From NCBI GenBank assembly GCA_003219345.1, contig QHOP01000173.1:1-8547 (forward strand): DNA of 8,547 bases, in the 5' to 3' direction. Both the position numbers and the translations under genes were made by a program. Position 1 is the first letter of the stretch. Each line of letters begins with the position of its first letter. This document shows, piece after piece, positions 1 through 6,120 of the stretch. The DNA comes from Verrucomicrobiota bacterium. GTDB lineage: Bacteria; Verrucomicrobiota; Verrucomicrobiia; Limisphaerales; AV2. The notes below the pieces were generated by a model, which ran no database searches, was not told the DNA's origin, and saw only the letters and a program-made list of their open reading frames with translations.

Positions 1-435
1 AATGTGCCGTTCGCGCTGGTGGGTGGTGTGCTGGCAATTTTCCTCAGCGGATGGCTGGGCGCAGGCAAAGCCACCTTATCCCTCGGCACGATGGTGGGTT
101 TCGTGACGTTGTTCGGTATCACGATGCGCAATTCCATCATGATGATTTCGCACTTCGAACACCTCGTGCGCGAGGAAGGCATGACATGGGGGCTCGAAGC
201 CGCCTTGCGCGGCGCGACCGAGCGACTGGTGCCGATCCTGATGACGGCGCTGGTGACGGCGCTCGGGTTGTTGCCGCTCGCCATCGGTTCGGGCTCGGCG
301 GGACGCGAAATTGAAGGCCCGATGGCGATAGTGATTCTTGGCGGCCTGCTGACTTCGACACTCCTCAATCTGCTCGCGCTGCCGACGCTCGCACTGCGCT
401 ACGGCAGACTCGAGAATACGAAGGTCGTGAAGTAA
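1..435 (+). CDS. RND efflux permease, CusA/CzcA-like, C-terminal fragment
   Basis: This is the 3' end of a gene entering from the left; the frame is open from base 1 (first codon AAT) and stops at TAA 433-435, leaving 144 residues. The fragment has the alternating hydrophobic segments of the last transmembrane bundle of RND pumps, at about residues 2-20, 30-52, 79-98 and 107-131. It carries family-typical stretches NVPFALVGGVLA, RNSIMMISHFEHL, RLVPILMTALVTALGLLPLA and GREIEGPMAIVILGGL. The last two resemble heavy-metal (HME, CusA/CzcA) permeases more than the drug (AcrB) type. Such proteins are inner-membrane proton antiporters that work with a periplasmic adaptor and an outer-membrane channel. 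Substrate cannot be told from this part. The internal GTG at 4 is not a plausible start. The arsenate reductase gene follows after 36 bases on the same strand. Confidence 0.9.
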   Translation, partial: NVPFALVGGVLAIFLSGWLGAGKATLSLGTMVGFVTLFGITMRNSIMMISHFEHLVREEGMTWGLEAALRGATERLVPILMTALVTALGLLPLAIGSGSAGREIEGPMAIVILGGLLTSTLLNLLALPTLALRYGRLENTKVVK

Positions 436-471
436 GATGCTCCGCAGCGACTTTTGCTCTGGTTAACTGGC

Positions 472-900
472 ATGAATCCAATCAAAGTTTTGTTTGTCTG
501 TGTGCACAACAGCGCCCGGAGCCAGATGGCGGAGGCATTTTTGAATCATTTTGGAAATGGGAGATTGGCCGGAGAAAGCGCCGGTTTGGAACCGGGCAAA
601 TTGAACCCACAAGTGGTTCAGGCGATGCAGGAAATCGGCTTTGACATTTCTGGAAATCAGACCAGGAGCGTGTCGGACATCCTTGAGGGCGGAAAGCAGT
701 TCGACTATATCGTCACGGTTTGCGATGAGGCGAGCGCGGAAAGATGCCCGGTGTTTCCCGGCGCCGGCAAACGTTTGCACTGGGGATTCACCGACCCGTC
801 ATCGTTGACCGGGACGGAAGAGCAGAAACTTCAACGGACGCGGGAAATCCGCGACGAAATCAAAAAACGAGTGCAAGCGTGGGTAAGAGAAGTTGTGTAG
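472..900 (+). CDS. arsC: Arsenate reductase, thioredoxin-coupled LMW-phosphatase type
   Basis: Encodes 142 residues of the low-molecular-weight tyrosine phosphatase fold, the usual ArsC length. The N-terminus VLFVCVHNSARSQMAEAF holds the CX5R phosphate/arsenate loop, with nucleophile Cys10 and Arg16. Two further cysteines, Cys84 and Cys92 (VTVCDEASAERCPVFPG), match the redox pair that relays the disulfide to the surface in thioredoxin-dependent ArsC enzymes. HWGFTDP follows, with Asp108 as likely general acid. The predicted reaction is reduction of arsenate to arsenite in the cytoplasm. ATG 472 is chosen over TTG 454 because it puts the catalytic cysteine at residue 10, as in the family; no clear ribosome binding site precedes it. 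The Cys84-Cys92 spacing is one residue longer than in the staphylococcal plasmid enzyme. A plain phosphatase is the alternative, but the three cysteines argue against it. No ArsR or arsenite pump gene is visible. Confidence 0.9.
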   Translation: MNPIKVLFVCVHNSARSQMAEAFLNHFGNGRLAGESAGLEPGKLNPQVVQAMQEIGFDISGNQTRSVSDILEGGKQFDYIVTVCDEASAERCPVFPGAGKRLHWGFTDPSSLTGTEEQKLQRTREIRDEIKKRVQAWVREVV

Positions 901-957
901 CGCGCGAAAGGCGCTTGAACACCCCAAGGCAACACGGGTCTTACTTCCCTGAGACCA
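901..957. other. Short convergent spacer between arsC and pit
   Basis: 57 bases separate the arsC stop from the pit stop. A small GCGC-GAAAG-GCGC hairpin (902-914) lies just after arsC but has no T-run. No convincing intrinsic terminator is visible for either gene, so each transcript may run into the other. Confidence 0.5.
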
Positions 958-2034
958 TCATTCGAGCCCAACTGCCGAACACAGCCTCACCAGGAGGTAA
1001 GCGATCACCCCGGTTGCCGGAAGGGTGAGGAACCACGTCCAAACGATTTTCTCCACTAGGTCCCATTTGAGGGCCTTGAAGCTTTTGGCGGCCCCTACCC
1101 CCATGATGGACGTCGAGATGGCGTGCGTGGTGGAAACCGGCATGCCGAATTTCGCCGCAATCACCAGCACCGTGGCCGCGGTGGTCTCCGCGGCGAAACC
1201 ATGGATCGGGTGAAGTTTGACCACCTTATGCCCCAGAGTCCTGATGATGCGCCAGCCGCCCGCCGCCGTCCCCGCCGCCATCGTCAGCGCGCACATTATC
1301 TTCACCCAGATCGCGATTTCAAATTTCGGCGTGTGGAGGAACTGCAACCAATTCGGCAGGCCGCTTAACTGGTCCCCTTGCGTTGCCGAGAACAAGGCCA
1401 GCGCGATAATGCCCATCGTCTTTTGCGCGTCGTTGCTCCCGTGGCTGAAGCCCATGTAGCTTGCGCTCAGGAGTTGGAGTTTGCCGAAAACAGAATTGAC
1501 CGTTCGAGGCTTCCACGAACTCACAACAAAGTAGAGAAACCCCATCAACAAAAACCCGACCACGAACCCAAGCACGGGAGAGCTGAACATCGGTATGACC
1601 ACTTTGTACAACAGACCGCCCCAGGCATACCACGGCTTGTCGGACGCGGGCGACGACCAGATGATCACATGCCAGTCAGTGCGTGCCGCAGCCAGGGTGG
1701 ACCCCAGTAAGCCGCCGATCAGCGCATGGCTGGAGCTCGAGGGCAAACCCAACCACCACGTCAGCAGGTTCCAAACTATCCCACCCAACAGGCCGCAAAC
1801 GATCGTGAGGCCGGTGACGTAGTGAGTATCGACCAGTCCTTTGCCCACCGTCGCTGCCACGGCGCTGCCCATCAGGGCGCCGAACAGGTTGGTGATCGCC
1901 GCCAGCACAATCGCCTGACGGGGAGTCAACACCTTCGTTCCCACAACCGTCGCGATGGAGTTGGCGGTGTCATGGAACCCGTTGATGAACTCGAACACCA
2001 GCGCCACCAGAATGACGATCAGGATCAGCGTCAT
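958..2034 (-). CDS. pit: PiT-family inorganic phosphate transporter
   Basis: Encodes a 358-residue, strongly hydrophobic inner-membrane protein. It shows the duplicated signature of the PiT family: GFHDTANSIAT at residues 19-29 and GFSHGSNDAQKTMG at about 195-208. Each repeat also has a conserved serine/histidine segment, PSSSSHALIGG near 98-108 and PVSTTHAISTSIMGVG near 299-314. PiT proteins import phosphate, usually as a metal-phosphate complex, using proton or sodium symport at low affinity; arsenate can use the same route. ATG at 2034-2032 starts directly with the first membrane helix. The DUF47 gene lies only 12 bases upstream on the same strand, so the two are very probably one transcript. 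Length is shorter than E. coli PitA (about 500) but normal for the compact bacterial and archaeal forms. Proton versus sodium coupling cannot be decided from sequence. Confidence 0.93.
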   Translation of the reverse strand: MTLILIVILVALVFEFINGFHDTANSIATVVGTKVLTPRQAIVLAAITNLFGALMGSAVAATVGKGLVDTHYVTGLTIVCGLLGGIVWNLLTWWLGLPSSSSHALIGGLLGSTLAAARTDWHVIIWSSPASDKPWYAWGGLLYKVVIPMFSSPVLGFVVGFLLMGFLYFVVSSWKPRTVNSVFGKLQLLSASYMGFSHGSNDAQKTMGIIALALFSATQGDQLSGLPNWLQFLHTPKFEIAIWVKIMCALTMAAGTAAGGWRIIRTLGHKVVKLHPIHGFAAETTAATVLVIAAKFGMPVSTTHAISTSIMGVGAAKSFKALKWDLVEKIVWTWFLTLPATGVIAYLLVRLCSAVGLE

Positions 2035-2046
2035 AATGGAGCGTGG

Positions 2047-2676
2047 TTATGAATTCTTCAGAACGATGTGGTTGATGACGTTGCCCGCGTCACGGCAGCG
2101 GTCGATGACTTTTTCCAGCAGTTCGTAGAGGTCCTTGAGCGCGATGACCTTCAAGGTGTCATGTTTGCCGCTGAAAAGGTCACGCAACAATTCGAGCATG
2201 AGCTTATCGGCTTCGCCTTCGATCACCTGCAGCCGCTCGTTGAGCTCCTTGATTTTTTCGATTTCCTGCATGCGGCGGAGTTGCTTCACCATGGCCAACA
2301 CCGTGTCGGTGGCCTGCTCCAGCATTCCCACCTGGCGCGTAAAATCCACCCCGTGCAAGTGCTGCGAGCCCATGATGAAATGCTCGGCAAATTTTTCTGT
2401 CGCCTTGGGTATTTTGTACAGGGCAGTGGACAACGCTTCGATGTCTTCGCGCTCCAGTCCCGTGATAAACGTGTTCACCAACTGCTCGCTGATCTCTTCG
2501 GCGATGCGTTTCTCCTTCCGCCGCGACAACACAAAGTCCTCCAGCGTCGGAGGGCCGCTTGAACTCTTGATGATACGCACCAAAGCCTGCACGCTGCTGC
2601 GCGCTTCGTCGGCGCTCGCCTCCAGCAAGTCGAAAAACTTGTCACCTTTGCCAAAGAGTTGTTGCAGGGAAAACAT
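2047..2676 (-). CDS. DUF47 / PhoU-like partner of PiT transporter
   Basis: Encodes 209 residues predicted to be almost entirely alpha-helical, as expected for the DUF47 (PF01865) branch of PhoU-like proteins. Visible signatures are MFSLQQLFGKGDKFFDLLE at the start, RRKEKRIAEEISEQL at 52-66, the metal-ligand type EREDI at 75-79, IEGEAD at 152-157, and the ending LYELLEKVIDRCRDAGNVI before a short tail. These proteins are cytoplasmic, bind metals, and are usually encoded beside pit genes, where they are thought to control or assist the transporter; pit follows after 12 bases. ATG 2676 is preferred over upstream GTG 2751 because family members begin with this F-rich motif, and the intervening 25 codons (RGSAARPKN and so on) look like untranslated GC-rich leader. 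No strong Shine-Dalgarno is seen, only a weak GAAGAG about 9 bases upstream. Confidence 0.9.
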   Translation of the reverse strand: MFSLQQLFGKGDKFFDLLEASADEARSSVQALVRIIKSSSGPPTLEDFVLSRRKEKRIAEEISEQLVNTFITGLEREDIEALSTALYKIPKATEKFAEHFIMGSQHLHGVDFTRQVGMLEQATDTVLAMVKQLRRMQEIEKIKELNERLQVIEGEADKLMLELLRDLFSGKHDTLKVIALKDLYELLEKVIDRCRDAGNVINHIVLKNS

Positions 2677-2770
2677 AGCGTCGCTCTTCGTAACACAATC
2701 GTCACGGACGACACGAGAAGAATTTTTCGGGCGCGCCGCGGAACCGCGCACGTCTTTTGGGCGCTGCCAA

Positions 2771-2822
2771 TGTAGCGGCGGACCTCCTGCCTGCTGTAGA
2801 GCCGGGCTTCTTGCCCGGCGGA
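2771..2822 (+). repeat. GTAGCGGC-type bipartite palindromic repeat, copy 1
   Basis: Runs from GTAGCGGC (2772) to GCCCGGCGGA. It contains a degraded first hairpin, then GTAGAGCCGGG and a clean hairpin GCCGGGC-TTCTT-GCCCGGC (2801-2819). It aligns over its whole length with 5429-5481, with small gaps only in the loops and arms. It lies upstream of the DUF47-pit pair. Confidence 0.75.
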
Positions 2823-2847
2823 CAAAATGCTGCGAGACAGCAATCGC

Positions 2848-4688
2848 TCAGGAACCCCGCCAGCCGCCGACAAGGAGGAAGTCGCGACGTCCAAAAGCAA
2901 GACCGGCGGACGTGCTGCCGCCTCCGGCAGCACTGGCATTAATGGAACCGGCGCCGGTGATCGGGTTCGGGGAACCGGCGACGACGGTCCAGTTCGCCGT
3001 GGGACCAAGCGTCGGAGTTGACTCCACAACAAATCCGGCCGCTCCGGCCGGCCATCCAACGGTCACGGTGTTGCCAGTGCTGGAGATCGCTGTCAGCCCC
3101 GGCTGCACCGCAACGCCTTCAGTAACGCGCACGTTGTCAACGGCAACTATTTCATTCCACCAGGTTGTCAAGGCGCGGAACTGGATGACCAACTGAGTTG
3201 CACCAGCCGGAATGTCATAGGTGACGTCCCGGAAATTGAGGCCCAGACGCGTCGGACTGCCGGGCTTGGTGCTTCGGTCGTCGAAGAATTTGTCGCTGCC
3301 GCTCGGCGCTGTGAAATGAATCAATTGAGTGAAATCCACTGGACCGCTGCCCCGTGGGCTCGTAGGAGATCGCGGCGATGGTTCCTTGCAGCGAAACAGC
3401 ACCCGTGGTCTGTCCCAGCAGTTCCCAGGTTCCGGAGGTGATTGCGCTGCGATCGTTGCCGCCGCTCTGAAGCGAGACGGAGAGTTCAATGTCGCCGCCA
3501 CCACCGGCGCTGAAGGACGCTACTTCGAAGTCATAAGTGCCGGCGCTGGCGAAGGTCACATCACCGTAATATGGGGCGTGCGTACCAACCGCATCCTGCA
3601 CAATGACGTTATCCTCCGGTCCAATTCCGTTCTGGTTCTTGTCGATCCTCAGGCGGCCTCCGTCGTCCACACCAATCGCAAAACTGTAGGTGCCGGGAGC
3701 GCTCACGACAATCTTTCCCTTGCCCACCAATCCCCAAGTCCCGGTTATGCCGCCGGGAATGGGGTTGTCGATCGACCAGTCGCCGGGCGTCCCATCCGAG
3801 AAATCAAAGGCCTGGACCGCATTAGTAAATTTGTTGCTCTGCTTGGTGCCGGCCACCATCGCATCCAGGTTCGTCAGGTTCTGGACCGAGGGCAGATTCG
3901 TCTGGGCGAAGTTGGCGATGGTGATTGCTCCGTTTGGCAAGATGTCGCCCAGGAGCTGCCAGGTGAACGAACCGGTCACCCCGGTAAAGGATCCACTCTG
4001 TCCTCCGGCAGCGGGATGGCTGCCGGTAACGATGGTCACCGGTCCGGCCTCGAATGTGGCGGTGCCTGCAGTCGTACTGACCAACAGGTCGTCGTGGTCT
4101 GCCGCAGAGAAGGTCAATACGGGCACTTTGGCCGATGCTACTTGCGACGAATCTCCGCCCGGGGCATGGACCGCAAGGTCAAAGTTCGTCACTGCCACGG
4201 ACGGATCAAAGTCCGAGACGGTGTGACCGGCGGCCGTCAATAGATCGGCAAAATACTGGGCCGCGGCCATATTGGGCAGGACCACGACCTTTGCGTTGGC
4301 TTTGTTATTCAGCAGCCAGTTGAACGTCGCGGTAAGAACAGATTGCATCTGCGGGCTGACAGCAGCCGCCGTGATCGTTGAATCCCAGGCCAGCATTGCC
4401 CTCCGAGCGGGCGTAGGTCCGGGAACGCCGACGAAGGAGTTCGGAACATTAAAGTTTGTGCGCCCAATAAACCGGGCCGAGTTGTTGTGTAGCCGGATCG
4501 ACTTCTGCCTTGAGGCGGTCCACGGTGTAAATATCGCGGCCAATCGTAGTGTAGCGCTGCGGGTTGGCCGCTTCGCCGTCGGTGTTAAAACCTTCCTGGT
4601 AGATCAATTGTTGAGCGGTGGAAGGAGCTACGAAACAAACTGTGACTGCCACCACGGTTGTCAGTAGAATAGTGAATTTGGTCTTCAT
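2848..4688 (-). pseudogene. Exported multi-domain protein, broken by two +1 frameshifts
   Basis: No known gene name. Translation from ATG 4688 gives a clear signal peptide, MKTKFTILLTTVVAVTVC through APSTAQ, then about 50 mature residues before a stop at 4449. The same protein continues in the next frame (about 4454-3350) and again in a third frame (about 3349-2848). Dropping one A from the AAA run (4455-4457 complement) and one G from the GGGG run (3350-3353 complement) restores one reading frame of 612 residues. Visible in order: signal peptide 1-25; an alpha/beta segment near 90-290 (ANAKVVVLPNMAAAQYFADL; VPVLTFSAADHDDLL) that vaguely recalls ThuA/amidotransferase-like folds; a PA14-like stretch near 320-405 (GTYSFAIGVDDGGRLRID); a beta-rich region near 446-522; and a C-terminal fibronectin-like module from about 525. 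The tail after about residue 584 is encoded by repeat DNA. Probably cell-surface or secreted. It could be a real pseudogene or a correct gene with sequencing errors. Confidence 0.75.
2880..2935. repeat. Palindromic tract at the 3' end of the exported-protein gene
   Basis: Holds a perfect 9-bp hairpin, arms GTGCTGCCG (2912-2920) and CGGCAGCAC (2925-2933) around CCTC, and an 8-base palindrome GTCGCGAC (2881-2888). There is no T-run, so it is not a standard terminator. The reading frame of the exported protein passes through it. Confidence 0.6.
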
Positions 4689-4851
4689 AGCGTTTATCGA
4701 GTTTTGTCTTTTGAGAGCAACACGGACGCGGAACTTCAACTTTGCGTCGTTCCCACCGTGCGATGCAATCGTTACTCCAGAAAAAGCATCCATCGAAACC
4801 TTGTCGGCATTTTGGGGGACGACAAGATCAAAGTTCAGGAGCCTGATGGCC

Positions 4852-4903
4852 GCTCTGAAGTTCGACGCAAGTGATTGGAAAACTTTGATGTTGATCGCGG
4901 GAA
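4852..4903 (+). repeat. 52-base dispersed repeat, copy A
   Basis: Matches 5617-5667 at about 41 of 52 positions with one gap. Shared blocks include GCTCT, CAAGTG/TAAGTG and a 12-base identical end TGATCGCGGGAA. It is followed at once by a palindromic tract. The single-base gap and a stop codon in copy B show it is not conserved as coding sequence. Confidence 0.65.
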
Positions 4904-4933
4904 GCGGGCTAAAGCCCGCGCTCCGGAGCGCGG
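4904..4933. repeat. Overlapping tight palindromes
   Basis: GCGGGC-TAAA-GCCCGC (4904-4919) runs into an 18-base perfect palindrome centred on CTCC/GGAG (4916-4933). The two share bases, so only one can fold at a time. Confidence 0.75.
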
Positions 4934-5108
4934 CATTCATGCCTTCAACGGTTGTCGTGTGGGGAACGTCGAAAATTGTATGGCGTCTATTTGGCCCTTC
5001 GGCTTCAACCGTGGGTTGGGGTATCGGGAATCGAAAGCGGCGAAAGAGCATCCTCGTCGGCCGGAATTCCATGCCCCAGGCGGGGCTTTTGGCGATGGCG
5101 CATTTTCT

Positions 5109-5153
5109 CCCACGGCTGACGCCGTGGGCTACCTTAATCCGCCACTGCGTGGC
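5109..5153. repeat. Pair of hairpins with CCCACGGC stem
   Basis: CCCACGGC (5109-5116) pairs with GCCGTGGG (5121-5128) across loop TGAC. A second hairpin, GCCAC-TGC-GTGGC (5141-5153), follows 12 bases later. Neither has a T-run on either side. Confidence 0.7.
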
Positions 5154-5198
5154 TGACGGATTGCAGCCATAATCCAAATTCTGCTTTTCCGGATCGAA

Positions 5199-5354
5199 TC
5201 AGTGCGGCAGGCAGCCGATTTTTCCAACGGCGATCACAAACCCAATCAAACCGGCGATCAACAGCCACGGATTGCCCTTGACAGCCATCAGAATGCCCGC
5301 GCCGAGGACCGTACCCATCGCAATCCAAGCGGCAAACGCGTAAAACAATTTCAT
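5199..5354 (-). CDS. Small two-helix membrane protein, 51 residues
   Basis: No function recognised. ATG 5354 opens a 51-residue protein with two hydrophobic segments, at about residues 4-25 and 29-49. They are joined by a short polar turn (KGNP at 26-29), and the protein ends in GKIGCLPH. The frame stays open upstream to 5570, but that extension is arginine-rich, crosses the GTAGCGGC repeat and has no membrane or signal character, so the internal ATG just before the first helix is preferred. No clear ribosome binding site is seen. The hydrophobic pattern and clean ending make a real gene likely, though so short a frame could arise by chance. It is followed downstream by the palindromic mosaic and is not obviously in an operon. 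Confidence 0.6.
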   Translation of the reverse strand: MKLFYAFAAWIAMGTVLGAGILMAVKGNPWLLIAGLIGFVIAVGKIGCLPH

Positions 5355-5428
5355 CAGGCAGATGTTAGCGGCGCGCGTCGGCGTTTCAACAGCAGATTTC
5401 CGGCAAGCCCGCGTGCCGCTTCGTTCGA

Positions 5429-5481
5429 GTAGCGGCAGGCGTCCTCGCCTGCCGTAGAGCCGGGGCGTCCCGCCCGGCGGA
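5429..5481 (+). repeat. GTAGCGGC-type bipartite palindromic repeat, copy 2
   Basis: The better-preserved copy. GTAGCGGCAGGCG opens a perfect hairpin GCAGGCG-TCCT-CGCCTGC (5435-5452). After GTAGAGCC comes a second hairpin with GCCGGG and CCCGGC arms (about 5458-5478), ending GGCGGA. Same orientation and architecture as 2771-2822. Confidence 0.8.
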
Positions 5482-5504
5482 TTCCCTGTGCTCACCAAAA
5501 ATGG

Positions 5505-5561
5505 CCTGGAAGGTGCCACGTAGCGCAGCCTTCCAGGGTTGGCGGGGCTTCCAAGCCCCGC
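5505..5561. repeat. Two consecutive perfect 9-bp hairpins
   Basis: CCTGGAAGG (5505-5513) pairs with CCTTCCAGG (5529-5537). Five bases later GCGGGGCTT (5542-5550) pairs with AAGCCCCGC (5553-5561) around CC. A third, CAGCCC-A-GGGCTG (5605-5617), abuts the 52-base repeat. None has a following T-run. Confidence 0.75.
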
Positions 5562-5616
5562 GTTCTCCACAATCGGCCGGTGGCGGTGTCCGGCCGCGCC
5601 GCTTCAGCCCAGGGCT

Positions 5617-5667
5617 GCTCTAAAGTCCAACGTAAGTGCTGAAAAAATGTGACGCTGATCGCGGGAA
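5617..5667 (+). repeat. 52-base dispersed repeat, copy B
   Basis: Partner of 4852-4903, same orientation, about 79% identical. Like copy A it leads straight into a structured element, here the CTC/GAG inverted repeat at 5678-5728. Confidence 0.65.
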
Positions 5668-5677
5668 TTTCGCTCGC

Positions 5678-5728
5678 CCTCCTCGTCGTCCTCGTCAGTT
5701 TCAAGGCATTTCGAGGGCGAGGAGGAGG
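5678..5728. repeat. CTC/GAG-rich inverted repeat
   Basis: A 17-base pyrimidine-rich arm (5678-5694) is complementary at 15 of 17 positions to a purine-rich arm (5712-5728), with a 17-base spacer. Low-complexity CCTC/CGTC composition raises the chance of random pairing. Confidence 0.55.
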
Positions 5729-5851
5729 ACCAACCCCACGGGTGGCGCCTCTGATTGCTATCATAGCTCATGACATCCCGGCGCCTCAGCATCTCTCCAT
5801 AAAAAAACTAGCGTTAGTCGCTCGCTTTCCCCAACATCGTCAAGGATGTTT

Positions 5852-5868
5852 CGCGGGTTTGTCCCGCG
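5852..5868 (+). promoter_or_regulatory. Hairpin over the purS ribosome-binding region
   Basis: CGCGGG (5852-5857) pairs with CCCGCG (5863-5868) across TTTGT, ending 5 bases before the purS ATG. There is no Shine-Dalgarno sequence in the usual window, so the hairpin occupies the space where a ribosome would bind. A regulatory role is inference only. Confidence 0.35.
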
Positions 5869-5873
5869 CTGAC

Positions 5874-6113
5874 ATGAAAGCCAAAATCATCATTACTCCA
5901 AAGAAAGCCGTCGTTGATCCGCAAGGCAAAGCCGTGCAGAACGCGCTCGAGCACATGGGTTACGCCGACATCAGCGCCGTTCACGTGGGCAAATATCTGG
6001 AAATCGAGCTGAACGGCGCCGACGACGAAACCGCGCGCAAACGACTAGACGAAGCTTGCCACAGATTCTTGAGCAATCCGGTGATTGAAGATTACAAACT
6101 CGAAATTGAATGA
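5874..6113 (+). CDS. purS: FGAM synthetase subunit PurS
   Basis: Encodes 79 residues, the normal PurS size. PurS forms part of the three-subunit phosphoribosylformylglycinamidine synthetase with PurL and PurQ, bridging the two and helping ammonia pass from the glutaminase to the synthetase site, in the fourth step of purine synthesis in the cytoplasm. The sequence has the family pattern: KAKIIITPKKAVVDPQGKAV at 2-21, then ALEHMGY, then AVHVGKYLEIEL, followed by a helix with the last strand near the C-terminus (VIEDYKLEIE). ATG 5874 is chosen because it places the first beta strand at the N-terminus; the frame is open further upstream only through repeat DNA. purQ follows on the same strand after 76 bases. 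No Shine-Dalgarno is evident, and a hairpin lies just before the start. Confidence 0.92.
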   Translation: MKAKIIITPKKAVVDPQGKAVQNALEHMGYADISAVHVGKYLEIELNGADDETARKRLDEACHRFLSNPVIEDYKLEIE

Positions 6114-6120
6114 CAGGATT

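Larger units (their letters stand above)
4689..5198. other. 510-base intergenic region with palindromic mosaic
   Basis: Lies between the exported-protein gene and the small membrane-protein gene, both on the minus strand. No gene is supported. The minus-strand frame is open from 5177 into the signal peptide at 4688, and a plus-strand frame is open over 4618-5172, but neither resembles a known protein and both cross the repeats. From left to right it holds the 52-base repeat, two tight palindromes (4904-4933), a GCCCC/GGGGC hairpin followed by TTTT (5073-5090), and two hairpins at 5109-5153. The leader of the exported-protein gene (4689 upward) has no clear Shine-Dalgarno site. Confidence 0.6.
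5355..5873. other. 519-base intergenic region upstream of purS
   Basis: Separates the divergent small membrane-protein gene and purS. From 5429 to 5735 it is almost entirely repeats and hairpins, listed separately. From 5736 to 5851 nothing recognisable is seen apart from an A-run (about 5802-5808); the purS promoter probably lies here but no convincing -35/-10 pair could be assigned. The purS frame is open back to 5649 (MTLIAGISLALLVVLVSF), but this starts inside the 52-base repeat and is not part of PurS. Confidence 0.55.

Noticed and set aside
2677..2751. GTG start giving 25 more residues for the DUF47 protein
   Set aside because: Family members begin with the MF-rich motif at 2676; the extra residues are basic and look like leader sequence.
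2677..2770. PhoB box upstream of DUF47-pit
   Set aside because: No pair of spaced CTGTCAT-like direct repeats could be found in the leader.
2135..3196. 353-residue + strand frame
   Set aside because: It lies antisense to the DUF47 gene and the end of the exported-protein gene, has no domain character and is a shadow of GC-rich codon use.
3345..3353. Programmed +1 frameshift in the exported-protein gene
   Set aside because: Two separate shifts in ordinary short runs, without a slippery heptamer or an evident downstream stimulator, fit indel errors or decay better.
5073..5090. GCCCC-AGGC-GGGGC followed by TTTT as an intrinsic terminator
   Set aside because: The stem is only five pairs with four Ts, and it would act on the + strand where no gene lies upstream.
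4904..5153. CRISPR-like array
   Set aside because: The palindromes differ from each other in sequence and spacing; there are no regular direct repeats or spacers and no cas genes.
5649..5873. N-terminal extension of PurS with a hydrophobic segment
   Set aside because: The frame is open from 5649, but this part starts inside the 52-base repeat and PurS proteins begin at the first beta strand, matching ATG 5874.
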